Origin: Lasiosphaeris hirsuta
Lineage: Eukaryota > Ascomycota > Sordariomycetes > Sordariales > Lasiosphaeriaceae
Assembly: GCA_030549175.1 (NCBI GenBank)
Contig: JAUKUA010000002.1
Coordinates: 3,782,001 to 3,846,000, forward strand
Direction of reading: 5' to 3'
Length of the DNA: 64,000 nt
In this document: positions 48,900-59,872 of the stretch, one piece after another
Layout of the letters: every line of letters starts with the position of its first letter
How positions within the stretch are numbered: position 1 is the stretch's first letter
Notes under the pieces: generated by a model
Database searches by the model: none
Seen by the model: only the letters and a program-made list of their open reading frames with translations
What the model was told of the DNA's origin: nothing
Translations under genes and position numbers: made by a program

Positions 48900-50828
48900 A
48901 TGGCGAGGTCATCGAGGCCGAGGGTCATCGACTCCAGCGACGACGACAGCGAGTTCCCCGCCTTGGACAAACTCGTCCGAGTAGAGCAGGAACCGGCACC
49001 ACGGGGAGTAGCAAAGGCCCAACCGGAAACGGCTCGGCGTCCTAAACCTCCCCAGGCAAAGGCAGCGAAGGCACCGGCATCGGTGAGGCGGCGCAAGTTG
49101 GGGCCAGTATCCGACAGCACGTTGCTGAGGGCATGGACGCCAGACAGCACGACGAACGAAGAAGGTGATTCATATCGTGCGACCCAGGAGAAAGGCAGGC
49201 TGCGGCGCCCCAGAGTTCAGCTTCGAACACGACAGACGACTACGCCCTCAGTTTCGGCCGTATCACCGAAAGATGACGAGGACGACTACGATTCCACGCA
49301 CGAGATCACTATAACGGAGGATGTATCTCTAGCTGAGGATATCTTTCACTCGGCTGAATCTGGGGGGTCTGAATTTGGTGGAGAGGAGTCCGAGGACGAG
49401 TTTGGTGATTCCGTGATGGAGATAATTCCAAGCGGGGAACCTCCCAAACCCCGTTTGCCTGCCAACGGTAGGAAGCCCTCAGGGCTGCCCATGGCAAATG
49501 GCTTGGAGATGAAGGAAAAGAAAACAGCATCCGGCGGGCCAAGCAAAGCCAAAGAGTCTGCAGGCGAGCCAGCGCGCCGAGCAAAGAGGGAAAAAGCCTC
49601 GGCCAAGGGAACCGACAACGACTTTGCAAACACGCTTTCTCGTTTGCAACTGTAAGTTCTAATTGACCCACGCACCGACAGAAAGCAACTAGCTAATACT
49701 CCTGTGTCTAGCAATGATCCTGAATGGCTTGCAGACCAACAAATCTCTCTACCCCGAGAAAAAGATATCACACCTCCCTCAACGCCTCCCAAACCCAAGT
49801 CGGGCCTTGTGTCACCGAAAAAGCTGCCCCGGATACCAGCCACACCTCACCGTCCCGAGGCAGATATTTTTTGGAGCCGAGAATTTGTTGACGACTGGAA
49901 TGATGAGCACTCCCCCCGAAAGCAACTGTTCCCTGACCCCTCCAAAGTAGTCCCACCCAAGACGACGAGTCCCAAGAAAAAGGCTGGGCCCAAGCCGCCC
50001 AGCGCGAGGGAGGCGAAGAAGACATTCGAACAGGCCAAGCACAACATGGCTGATAAGTTCATCCGCGAGCTCGACACAGTCATTACGAACGGCAAGCTCG
50101 CGGAGCTGGCTGCCTCGACTGGCGGCATCAAGCTAAACTGGACTAATAAGCTTAATACCACTGCCGGGCGCGCCAACTGGAAGCGGGAGACGATCCGTAC
50201 CAAGTCGGCCGCCGGTGAGACTATTTCGGTGGTGTACAAGCACCACGCCTCGATCGAGCTAGCCGAGAAAGTTATCGACGACGAGCACCGGCTGCTCAAC
50301 GTGGTGGCGCACGAGTTCTGCCACCTGGCCAACTTCATGGTCTCGGGCATCACCAACAACCCTCACGGGCGCGAGTTCAAAGTGTGGGCAGCACAGTGTT
50401 CGCGCGAATTTGGGAGCCGCGGCATCGAGGTTACGACCAAGCACTCGTACGACATCGACTTCAAGTACATTTGGACGTGCACCGACTGCTGCATGGAGTA
50501 CAAGCGGCACTCCAAAAGTGTGCACCCAGAGCGCCACCGGTGCGGTGGCTGCCGCGGGGAGCTGAAGCAGACGAAACCTATTCCCCGTGGCACGGGAGCC
50601 GGTGGCACCGGCGCAAAGAAGCCGAGCGAGTATCAGGCGTTCATGAAAGAGGAGATGAAGCGCATCAGAGAGGGCAACCCAGGGGGCCCGCAGAAGGATA
50701 TCATGAAGCAGGTGGCGGCTAAGTGGGCGCAAAGACAGCGCTCTCAGGGGCTGACATTGCCATCAGGGCATGACCCCGTGGACGAAGCAACGAAGAGGAT
50801 CGAGGTTTTGGTTGTGGACGACGAGTAG
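48900..50828 (+). CDS. GCNA/SprT-type DNA-protein crosslink protease with HMG box
   Basis: Two exons, 48900-49651 and 49712-50828, with a 60-nt intron, give 622 residues. The N-terminal 300 or so are disordered and acidic, with SSDDDSEFP at the start and a Glu/Asp-rich stretch near 120-180. The SprT-like metalloprotease domain follows, with zinc motif HEFCH at 451-455. A four-cysteine ribbon (CTDC...CGGC, about 504-535) comes next, then a C-terminal HMG-box-like segment beginning KKPSEYQAFMKEEMKRI. This order matches germ-cell nuclear acidic peptidase (GCNA) proteins, nuclear enzymes that help remove DNA-protein crosslinks. The acidic N-terminal part may carry SUMO-interacting motifs, but none is certain by eye. 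It faces away from FKS1 across a long intergenic region. Confidence 0.9.
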
Positions 50829-51188
50829 ATGGGTTTGACGGCATCTACCAAATGCATCGCATGGCGACACATTGATACCCGTGTAGAACTAACTAGTTTT
50901 CTCTACATACATGTTTAATATAGATTCAGCGCTGGCTTGCGCTTAATGAGGAGCTCATCATAAACACCATGCTGCTTCCCTCCTGCTGATGTTGGTCGTG
51001 GACACATGAGTTCCTCCTGTCAAATCAACGCCATCCAGTCCGGTCCTTTACAAAACTCATTCCGCGAGACGTGCTCTCCCGCCTTTGCCCCAAATTCCCG
51101 CTATACTCACATGCCAACCCGGATCATAGTAACAAACGAAACCCCCCTTTTTCATATCCCATCGAGTACCTCTTTTCGTCACGCCGGA
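50829..51188. other. Convergent 3' flanks, no gene seen
   Basis: The 360 bp between the ends of the SprT-type gene and the Mog1 gene. No coding frame or RNA gene was recognised. Confidence 0.5.
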
Positions 51189-51968
51189 TCAAACTTCCTT
51201 GAAAAGGCCCCAGTCCTTGATATCCAGCGTCGACCAGATCCGGGACGCATACTCGACAGCGTCGCCAATCAGCTCGCCCTGCTTGCCGAGTGCCAGGTCG
51301 ACGTCCTCCTCATCGTACTCGCCCTTGATGTGCGGCACGTTGATGGTGATGAGAATGTCGGTGCTCTGCTTCTCGAGCCGCACCAGCGTCAGGATCAGCG
51401 CGGTGAAGTCGGGCGCGGACGCCCGCCCCTCGTCCGCTTGCGGGGTCTGGGTTGCGATGAGGGTGTATGCCGGGGTTGTTTCGCTGCGAGGGAGGGGTTA
51501 ACATTATGGGTGGGTGCTTTTGGTGTGGGAAAGGAGGGGCACATACTCGAGGTGGGTGATTTGGGTCTCGGTCGTGTTCCAGACCTTGACGGTCTCGGCG
51601 TCGTCGCCAACCAGATCCTCGAGGTGCGTTGTCAGGGCGCGCCCGTCGGCTTCCAGGCCGGTCCCCTTGGACTTGACGCGCTCGGTGATCTCTACGATGA
51701 TGCTGGTGAAGCCGTCCTTGTCGATGTAGACTTCTTGGTTGTCGGGGACTTGGCGCAACGTGCTGTGAGAATGGTGCTGTTAGTCGATACACATTGTACT
51801 TTCAGGGATCGCGCTGGCCCTGGGAGAGGATGGAAGATAGGGGTAATGGCGAGATACACAGCGCAGGGGCTAGATAGGGGCATATTCGTACCTAACATCG
51901 GCGAATTTGTCTGGGAGGTCGCACTCGATAGCCCCGCCAAAGAGAGGGGTGCTTTTGTAGTGCGACAT
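51189..51968 (-). CDS. MOG1: Ran-binding nuclear import factor Mog1
   Basis: Three exons: 51892-51968, 51547-51762 and 51189-51483, giving 195 residues. Introns are 51763-51891 (129 nt, the longest coding intron of this window) and 51484-51546. The N-terminal pattern LFGGAIECDLP, then the spliced DVSTLRQVPDNQEV, is the hallmark of Mog1. The rest is a compact alpha/beta domain ending WGLFKEV. Mog1 binds Ran/Gsp1 and stimulates nucleotide release, supporting nuclear protein import. No targeting peptide or membrane segment is seen. It shares an 843-bp divergent region with the HIT-family gene. Confidence 0.9.
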
Positions 51969-52811
51969 GGCGCAAAACTTGGGATGGTATTGATGTTGGG
52001 AATAATGGTGAACAATAGATTCAACAGGGGTTGCTGAGAGACTTGGGTATCGCAGGGAAATGTGGAAATTTTGAGGAGCAGAGAAGGCTATGTATGCCCA
52101 GGTATATGGTTTGCGACAAAATGTGGTTATATGACTGCGAGGCTTTGCGACCAGGCAACTTATGATGTCGATGGGTTCCGGATGCGGGGGTGGGGCACAC
52201 AGTCGCCAGGCAGCTTCAACAGGGTTTTAAACGGGCGGCTGAGGCGCTCTCTCAGTGGTCCCCCCATTTTCCTTTCTTGCGTCGACTCATCGATTCATAA
52301 CCTAACTACGGTCATATGTTCGGTCTCCTGCAAGTTGGTCGAATAACTCGGGCAACATGAGACTGGGCAATCGCACTGAAGTTTCGCTGTGTAACCAACG
52401 AGACGCTCGTGGCTATGAAGGAGGGCAGAAACAAAGACCCCTGATGCAAAAACATGCAGCGTCTTCTTGCGATATCGTCGGCTTAATGCCAACTACTGCC
52501 TAAGACGCAAAAGATACGATGAATTCATTGGAAACATCATAATCAGAACCAAGATCAGTATCAAAGAGTGACAGCCATGAAATTATAAGCCACGAGGCAG
52601 GTTTTCTGCAGAGCTTTAGCATGTATTCAATGTCTCGGGGTTCGGAAAGCCCCGCTCCACCACCACACCTCGACGCGATCCCGAATCGCGACTTGCGGCA
52701 CAGGAGCTTAGCTTCCATATCTACGTCAGATAACCCCTCTTTGAGAGAACAGCTTGGTCCAAATAGCTTCAAATAAGCACCCACGGTCGCGAATATCCAA
52801 TGTCAAGCAGA
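51969..52811. promoter_or_regulatory. Divergent promoter region of MOG1 and the HIT-family gene
   Basis: The 843 bp between two start codons facing away from each other. No gene-like frame is seen. A CCAAT pentamer lies at 52797-52801, too close to the HIT start to be a typical promoter box. Sharing of control elements is not shown. Confidence 0.45.
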
Positions 52812-53478
52812 ATGGCGTCTTGTATCTTCTGCAAGATCATCAAGGGTGAGTCCAAGCTGTCTTTGTCTCACTGCAGCTCTACCCTCCCATGAACTATAGC
52901 TAATCCAATTCCCCTGCATCAGGAGATATCCCATGCTTCAAGCTCTACGAGTCCGAGAAGACGCTAGCATTCCTCGACATCAACCCTCTCAGCCGCGGCC
53001 ACGCGGTCCGTTCCATTGCTCGCAATTGAGAAATTCCAGACAGCCCGCAGCTAATTTTCCTTTCCAACAGCTCGTCATCCCCAAGTTCCACGGCGAGAAG
53101 CTGACCGATATTCCCGACGACCACCTGACTGAGCTTTTGGTATGCCCCTTTACTGGACTCGAACAAGGGCCTGTGAGCGCTGACAATGTTCTGTCTCCAG
53201 CCCATTGCCAAGAAGCTCGCACTCGCGACCGGCGCAAAGGAGTACAACATTCTCCAGAACAATGGGCGCGGCGCACACCAAGAGGTTGACCATGTCCATT
53301 TCCACATGGTAGGTCACATACGCCCTTGTCGAGATGCTGCTGGCATACATCTAATCTCTCACAATGGTAGATCCCGAAGCCGAACCCCGAGGAGGGACTG
53401 GGCATCAGCTGGCCGCAACAAACGACGGACACGGACAAGCTCAAGGCCCTGTACGAGGAGATCAAGCAAAAGCTATAA
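52812..53478 (+). CDS. HIT-family nucleotide hydrolase (Hint/Hnt1 type)
   Basis: Five exons: 52812-52845, 52923-53005, 53071-53139, 53201-53308 and 53371-53478, giving 133 residues. No single frame shows the gene; it appears only when the exons are joined. The start MASCIFCKIIKGDIPCFK and the histidine triad HVHFHM near residues 93-98 identify the Hint branch, which hydrolyses adenosine phosphoramidates such as AMP-lysine. The second intron has an unusual GTCCGT donor, though frame and sequence agree (GHA joined to LVIPKFH). It is probably cytosolic or nuclear. It is divergent from MOG1. Confidence 0.92.
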
Positions 53479-53720
53479 GCCCTCGAGAGTATAGCACATT
53501 CTAAGAGACACCAATCCTACACGGGGGCTTTCTGGACGCCCCAAAAGAGGTTTTGGTTTCTCTTCAGGTCATGTCGATGAAAGGAGATTCTCTAAACCTC
53601 CAGCTGTCGTTATGTGTCTACATTGCAGCTGTAATATAAATGCAAAAACAAAAGTGTATGCCGCGTTCCGGGACACCACAATCTAAGAGAACAAGATAAA
53701 GGACATTACGTAGAAAAGCC

Positions 53721-55818
53721 CTAGTCAACGTCATCCGCCGACGTCTCTGCAGTCGGAACGACCACAGGCACAACGATGGGAGCAGTAGCCGCCGCCGCGC
53801 CATTAACCTTCTCCGCCACCTTCTCCACCTCCACCTCCTTCTTAGCTAAAGGATAGAAATCAATCTTACCTCCCGGCTGCAGAACCCCAATCCTATCGTA
53901 GTACGACCGCGCGCGGAGGTACGGGTCGACAACCCAGTAATCGTCGCGAAGGCGGCTGGCGAGGGCTGCGCGCCGCGCCTTGATCTCGGCGCCCTTCTCG
54001 CCCTCGGGATGCTGGATCCACTGCAGGGTAGCCTCTTCGTACTCCTTGACGAGCAATGCTCGTGCGGCCACCAGGCGGTCGCGTGTCGCCGTGTCCTTCA
54101 TCCGGTCGTTCTCGCCGGTTACGGGCTCGACGTAGGAAAACTCCCAGTCTTCCTCGCCGTCGAGATCCTTGGGGATCTGGCTGCGCGCGATGAACTCCTC
54201 CATCTCCTTGACGTTGTTGGTGAAATGGACCTTGTTGGCAACGACGGGGTCGAGCCAGCCGCGGATCACCTTCCAGATACCTGCTAGGTGTCAACGGGTG
54301 GGGGGATATCAGAGCTGGAAAGGGAGTGTGTACCTTGGAAGAGCCAGGGGGACTTGTGGACAAGTACTGCGCCCAGACTTTCAGGGTAGTTTGCCTCGAA
54401 GCACTTGATCATGAATTTTACGGGGGAATAGTCCTGAGGTGTCGAGATCAGCAATTTGAACCGCGTGAACGGAGTCATGTGCGCCTTACCATATTGGCCA
54501 TTGAGAAGCCAGTCATGTCAAAGACAATTGTCTGCAATCATAAACTGTCAGCAGAATCTCCATCAACGCTAGGGGGATGCCAACTTACGGCCGTGTCAAC
54601 GGGGGGCTGTAGCACCATGCGGCAAGTCTCGATAAGATAAACTGTATATCTCTCGAGACTCTCCTCAATCTGCTCACCCTGCTTGTGCAGCCTGACTCTG
54701 ACATGGCAAATTGGCCTGCCACTCTTGTCAACTCCGTGCAAAAAGCTCTTGCCCATCCGTGCCTGAGCAAGGAAATCATGCGCCAGCCTCTTCGCAGCAG
54801 GGTCGCTATCATTCTTCTCGGCCTCGGCAGCAGCGCCCTCGCCATTCTTCATGATATCGTCGTCGACGCTCATGTCCTGCGCCCGCCAGTTCATAGTTGA
54901 CACGAGCATGATGAGCGCCTTCTCGACATCCCACTTCCGCGCCCTCAAAAAGCGCAATACAAGGGCATCCGGGTGGTCGTGCTTCACCATGCTCCAGATG
55001 GTAGTCCGTATGGACTCTGGGCTCTGGCTGGCGAGGGTCTCGTGGAAATGCTTCAACTGGCCGTACTTATCCTCGTCTCCATCCTTTGTGGAGGTGAGGA
55101 TGACTGACGGCGTAGGACCGGTGGGGGCGGTAGGTGCCGGCTCCGGCTCTGACTCCTTCCTGCCCCTCCGCGAGAAGATAGATAATCGGCCTGTTTTCTT
55201 CGACTTCACCTCTTCCTTCTCAGCTGCCACTGGGACAGGTGCAGCGGTCTGCTCCGAGCCGTTCTCAGGCTGGGCAACGCTACAAACCTGGAAGACAAGT
55301 TTCCATAGCTGTCTGAGCTTCTCCTCCTGCTCGGGCGTAAGGTTTCCGGACCGACCCGGGGCTATTTCCGCCGACATATTGTCAATGCTAGCGCTCCCGT
55401 CTGAGTTATTCGGAACCTTGGATGAGACTCTGAGATGTCGCAGACCAACAAGGGCGGAGAATCCAATGCCGAATCCGATACCGAAGATACAGGCAAGGCT
55501 GACAAAGTTGCTTGACGAGGCAGTGAGTACTCTGGTGCTGTGTAAACGTCTGAATTGGCCCGCCAACCGAAACCCCGTGGAGCCGGTTGTGCAAGTCTGT
55601 TGGGTGCGGCGACCCTTTGAAGCTCCGCTCCTAAGATGAGACAAGCCTCGGCCAAGAATGCCACTGGCAGATGCGCTCGACACAGAATAAGAAACCCGGT
55701 CAGTGGGCCAGAGACGGGCGCAACCGAGTAAAAAGTTGGGATTCGCAAAAGAGCCCCTGGTGGAAAGAATGGTAGATGAGAAACGGAGGCGAGCTACGAC
55801 AAACTGCGAGGGGCGCAT
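53721..55818 (-). CDS. Sec14-like CRAL-TRIO lipid-transfer protein with N-terminal extension
   Basis: Four exons: 54589-55818, 54490-54531, 54334-54433 and 53721-54280, giving 643 residues. Introns are 54532-54588, 54434-54489 and 54281-54333. The second exon is only 42 nt (TIVFDMTGFSMANM) and supplies a CRAL-TRIO strand. A CRAL-TRIO N-domain (about 255-345) and lipid-binding domain (about 365-540) resemble yeast Sec14 homologues such as Csr1/Sfh2, which carry phosphatidylinositol or related lipids. Before them are a Ser/Arg-rich segment, a hydrophobic stretch (about 107-130) and a disordered region. The long form starts at the ATG at 55818 with a basic, mitochondrial-like N-terminus. The alternative start at 55377 (MSAEIAPGRSG) gives about 496 residues without the hydrophobic stretch and may be the conserved form. 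Confidence 0.87.
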
Positions 55819-56809
55819 ATGGATATCTTTCTTAGAAGTACAAGGTCAAGACGGGTGTCGGCTCGCGCGCAAGGCCAACAAAGTAGCAGGACGCAAGGTA
55901 ACTCAGTTCAGTACAGCCCCATTGACCATCCAATGACAGAGCAAGCGATCCCGGGCTTGCCGTGTCGGCGTCGTTGGAGGCGCAAAATGCAAAGTTGAAG
56001 GAGTGTAGCCAGAGTAATCGACGTAACTGGGGTTCGTATACTGATAAACACGGCTCGGTGATATCAGACCGGTGTCGATGATGGCAGAGAAAGTAGCTGG
56101 CGTGCAACCCGGTGTTTAGGGCCTTTTGCGCTGGAGATCATGGCAATGTGCGAAGACCGTAACAAGGCCGGCCCCCCCCCAAGGCCGAGAGTACACAGTA
56201 CACAGTACGTCAAGTCAAGCGCGCAATTAGGAGTGGGACTGCGCTGCAGGAACAGGCTGACGCTGGACACGACCCCAATCGAGGTCGCCTAGTTATGAAC
56301 TTGTCTCGAGGGTAGGTACGCAGCTAGACTCAATTCAATAGCATCCAAAGATAAAACCCTTCCATTCTCCGCACCGTCAGCCATTCCGGCATCTTCAGAC
56401 CCCGGGAACCTGTAGCTCTCCGGAGACCGAGAATTGCTGAACAAAAATATCAACAGCGCAATCCCCGCCCCACTAGCTCCATCAGGTTGCATCTTGGCGG
56501 ATCCCATTTGGATCCCTTTTGGCTGGAATGACTCGCGTGCTGTCAACGAACCCCTCTGCCCCTCAGGCTCGCCCCTCCACTCCTTGGGACCGTGCACGTG
56601 CTCCAAATTCTGGGCCATGAAATGTGGGGGAGAGGGGAGAGGCCATCGTTTTCGCGTCCTGGATCTCGAACCTGGGGCCCGCCTGAAGTAAACAAACGAC
56701 GACCGATTGTACCAGCCAGGAACACCCCAAATCAACCACGAACGCGGCCTTGACCCTGGGTCTCCCACCACCCCAAACAAATTAATACAAACCCTACCCA
56801 TCACCGACC
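55819..56809. promoter_or_regulatory. Divergent region between the Sec14-like gene and DAM1
   Basis: The 991 bp between two genes transcribed away from each other. The minus-strand frame at 56289-56939 overlaps the DAM1 start and looks like noise. A C-run occurs at 56173-56180 and the direct repeat GTACACAGTACACAGTAC at about 56191-56208. Confidence 0.45.
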
Positions 56810-57649
56810 ATGGCCGGCGGCGAGCACCGCGAGCGAGACTCGAGCACCAAGCGCACGCGCTCGACGTCGCGGACACGCACTTCGCGCCCAACCACACCTC
56901 TCCGCCCGTCGTCGCGATCATCCTTCCGCGAGTCGGCACGGGAGAGCGTCTCGGGCGAGGCGACGTTCCCGCTCAACACGTTCGAGCCGGCGTTCGCCGA
57001 GCTGTCGGACGCCATGGCCGACCTCGAGGCCAACATGATGCACTTCCAGCTGATGCACGAGAGTCTGGCGCGCTTCAGCGAAAGCTTCGCGAGCTTTCTG
57101 TACGGATTGAATATGAATGCGTTTTGTGTGGACTTTCCCGAGGTAAGGGGCATTGAGGATAGGAGCTCCGGATTGGGCTATAGACTGGGTTGGTGACTGA
57201 GTTGATGCAGGGACCGCTGTCTGAGTCGTTTAAGAGGATGAAGCAGCAGGAGGAGTTCCGTAGTAGTAAGTCTATGGTTGGAGAAATGGCTACGGCTACC
57301 GGCTAACGTGTGCGTTCAAGATGCTTCGTTATACTCGGAGGGGCCTTCAACTGGGAATAATAATGACGGTGAAACCACATTCATGTGCGTAGCTACCTGC
57401 TAGCCAGCCCAGACCACAAAGTGGGCAACGCCGCTGACTTGATACTCTAGGACCACGGATACTTCGTTTGTAGAGAACCCTTCCTCCAACAAACCAACAC
57501 CCAAGTTCCAAACACCGACTCCAGCTACGCGCCAGTCGCGTTTGCCTCCCCCACGGGGCGGCACCAGGGGTGGCCGCGGAGGCGCACGAGGCGAATCCAC
57601 GCGGGGAGGTCGCGGCATCGCGAGGCCCAGGGGTCGGGGAATAAGATGA
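56810..57649 (+). CDS. DAM1: DASH complex subunit Dam1
   Basis: Four exons: 56810-57142, 57211-57265, 57321-57384 and 57451-57649, giving 216 residues. Introns are 57143-57210, 57266-57320 and 57385-57450, the last with a GTGCGT donor. A basic, Ser/Thr/Arg-rich N-terminus is followed by the conserved Dam1 domain (about 55-130), which contains FEPAFAELSDAMADLEANMM and FLYGLNMNAFCVDFPEG. The C-terminus is an Arg-Gly-rich tail. The DASH/Dam1 complex forms rings or arcs on kinetochore microtubules and couples chromosomes to depolymerising ends. The Ser/Arg-rich ends are plausible Aurora/Ipl1 phosphorylation sites, as in yeast Dam1. The RGG-like tail is notable; whether it is methylated is unknown. 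Confidence 0.93.
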
Positions 57650-57952
57650 TTTCCTGGTAGATGAAGATGACACTATTAGGTGCCGCCAGCACCACTAAAG
57701 CCGATATGCCGAGACAGGGTTTAGTCGGGATTCCTGGGAAACCGTTGACTAGCTGCTGTTGCAGCGAGAGTCGACATGACGCTCCCAGAATCATATATGA
57801 TTAGCAGCTTCGCGGTGGTTTTATCTGCTTCCCTTAATGGGATGCTAGGCAGGCCGCGTAGCAGATGACTTCGGCTAGATGGACTTTCGGCGCCGAGCCG
57901 TGATGTGATAAAGGGGATAGCTGAACACCCGTTGATCTTGTTGGGCCGGGGT
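57650..57952. other. Convergent 3' flanks, no gene seen
   Basis: The 303 bp between the ends of DAM1 and the DUF167 gene. No coding frame was recognised. Confidence 0.5.
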
Positions 57953-58437
57953 TTAAGTGTCATTGGTGGCTTCGTTTAAATACTCCTGAACGCGCTTAAG
58001 GCACTCTTCCTCGCCAGCGCTTACCCACGAGCCAACAACGGCAATGGTCTTATTTCTAGACTTGAGCCCCTGGGTGATTTGCAGGTCGGACTTGGAGAGC
58101 TTGAGGGCCTGCGAGGATATAAGACGAGGTAGACTGAATGCGGATTTGCAATATTCACCTCGCTGAGAACTTTGACCACGGCTTTGTTTGCTTCCCCTTC
58201 TCGGGCCTGTGCAGCCACGCATATCTCAACGGCGTCGTCGCGGACAGATGTGATGCCTTCGCGGGACTTGCTAGCCCCGGGCTTGACGCTGCAATTGATG
58301 AAGAGGGTGCCGTGAGGCGACTTTTTTGTCCCAGTCACATACCATATGGCTCTGCCACTAGAGGCCATTGCTTCAAGCTCGGTATCCGTAGCCAACAAGG
58401 AATGTTGATGGTGGGCGGACTGTTCGGGCTGTAACAT
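57953..58437 (-). CDS. DUF167 (YggU-like) family protein
   Basis: Two exons, 58159-58437 and 57953-58108, with a 50-nt intron (58109-58158, GTGAAT donor), give 144 residues. The core (about 25-130) shows the DUF167 pattern: [13 protein letters not shown], then [18 protein letters not shown] joined by splicing to [21 protein letters not shown]. Bacterial YggU and human C15orf40 share this small alpha/beta fold; the function is unknown. The first 23 residues before MASSGRAIW are less conserved-looking, so translation may start at the inner ATG (58368). Confidence 0.88.
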
Positions 58438-58909
58438 GCAAGGGTTGCGGGGTTATAGCTCCACAATTGCACCACCCGAAAGGGCTCCAGCTGTTCTGCT
58501 TTTATCGGAGCTTGGAGGCTTCCAAATAATATTCGAGCTTCTAGCTGGTAAACTACAACTTACCTACAGATCTTTAGATCGAAGGAAGTGCGGATGGCAC
58601 ACCTATATCACACATTCAAAACTCAGACAAATAGGTAGTAAGTAGCACTGCACCCTCACAAAATCGGCGACTTGGGAGACTCGAGTCCGCAGCACGGATC
58701 CGTAGTATGCTACGCGGGGGTAAGCTGCATGGACCCTTGAATTGGTGATGTCATCTGAAACCCGCAAACGCGGACTCTGTAAATTGGTGATTGGGAGAGG
58801 CTCAATTGAGCGGGACCGGAGAGCTGACAGCTTCACCACACACCACCTCAGCCCTCCGAATCCCCCCCCTCCCAAACGCTCCCTTCCCAAACCACCACCA
58901 GCATCAAAC
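58438..58909. promoter_or_regulatory. Divergent region between the DUF167 gene and the peroxiredoxin gene
   Basis: The 472 bp between two divergent starts. No gene seen. The last 50 bp before the peroxiredoxin start are C- and CA-rich leader sequence. Confidence 0.45.
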
Positions 58910-59585
58910 ATGTCCGTCCGCCACGCCACCCGCGCCCTACGGCCCCTGGGCCTGTCCGCCCGCGCGGTCATCGTCCCCCGGACGACCACCCCCACCACTC
59001 ACGCCACAGTGCGGACCTTCCACGCGACGCGTCCGGCCTTCATCAAGGTCGGCGACCCGCTGCCGGGGCTGGATGTGCTGGTCGAGGGCTCGCCGGGCAA
59101 CAACGTCAACCTGGCCGAGGAGGCCAACGTGAGCAACAACATGATTGTGATTGGCGTGCCGGCGGCCTTCTCGCCCGCGTGCTCGGCCTCGCACATCCCC
59201 TCGTACATCAACCACCCGCAGACCAAGGAGTTCGACACCGTCGCTGTCGTCTCGGTCAACGATGTCTTCGTCATGAAGGCGTGGGGCGATGTGCTGGACC
59301 CGGACCATGGGTCGGGGGTAAGTCTGAGTTCTGTTCCGGTGGGTGTTTTGTGGGTGGTCGGTGGACTAACCGGTCCTGCTTCAGATCCGCTTCCTTGCCG
59401 ACCCTACCGCCAAATTCACGCAGGCGCTGGATCTCGCTTTCGACGGCTCGGCCATCTTCGGCGGAGACCGATCCAAGCGGTACGCCATCGTGGTCGAGAA
59501 CGGCAGAGTCAAATCGCTTCATGTGGAGCCGGACAACACGGGCACCAATGTGTCCCTGGCCGAGCATGTGTTGGGCAAGGCTTAG
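58910..59585 (+). CDS. Prx5-type peroxiredoxin, probably mitochondrial
   Basis: Two exons, 58910-59317 and 59385-59585, with a 67-nt intron, give 202 residues. The Arg/Thr-rich N-terminus (about 1-42, ending TFHATRPAF) is a probable mitochondrial presequence. The thioredoxin-fold domain carries the peroxidatic site PAAFSPACS with Cys91. This is the only cysteine in the predicted protein, so no resolving cysteine exists within it and recycling must use glutathione or another thiol. The family (yeast Ahp1, human PRDX5, Aspergillus Asp f 3) reduces hydrogen peroxide and alkyl hydroperoxides. Such proteins are also known as fungal allergens. Confidence 0.93.
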
Positions 59586-59746
59586 AGCGCGATTCAATGT
59601 GGAACAGATAGAGTCACCGTAGCTTCTCGCCTCAAGCGCTCGGGCCGAAATATAAAAATATGACCAAAGCTGGTATTTACCACCACCTTGCCGCGAGATG
59701 CACCAAAAAAATGTACCCTAGACACGCGTATATACATGGCTCATCC

Positions 59747-59764
59747 AAAAAAAAAAAAAAAAAA
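59747..59764. repeat. 18-nt A homopolymer
   Basis: Eighteen A residues between the convergent 3' ends of the peroxiredoxin and CoA-transferase genes. It is in non-coding DNA and could mimic a poly(A) tract. Confidence 0.85.
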
Positions 59765-59872
59765 TTGGGGTTCGATACCTCTCAGTGTCTCATTACAGGC
59801 AGACATGGGTTTTCTACAGCCCGTTCCCCTTTTGCAATCTCCAACACACTGCTTCCCTCACCATGGCTCCAC

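Noticed and set aside
54851..55639. Plus-strand frame of 262 codons
   Set aside because: Antisense to the first exon of the Sec14-like gene, which carries clear homology-type features on the other strand.
59747..59764. Poly-A tract as evidence of a retroposed mRNA
   Set aside because: It lies in a convergent 3' region with no target-site duplication or coding sequence in front of it; a simple homopolymer is enough.
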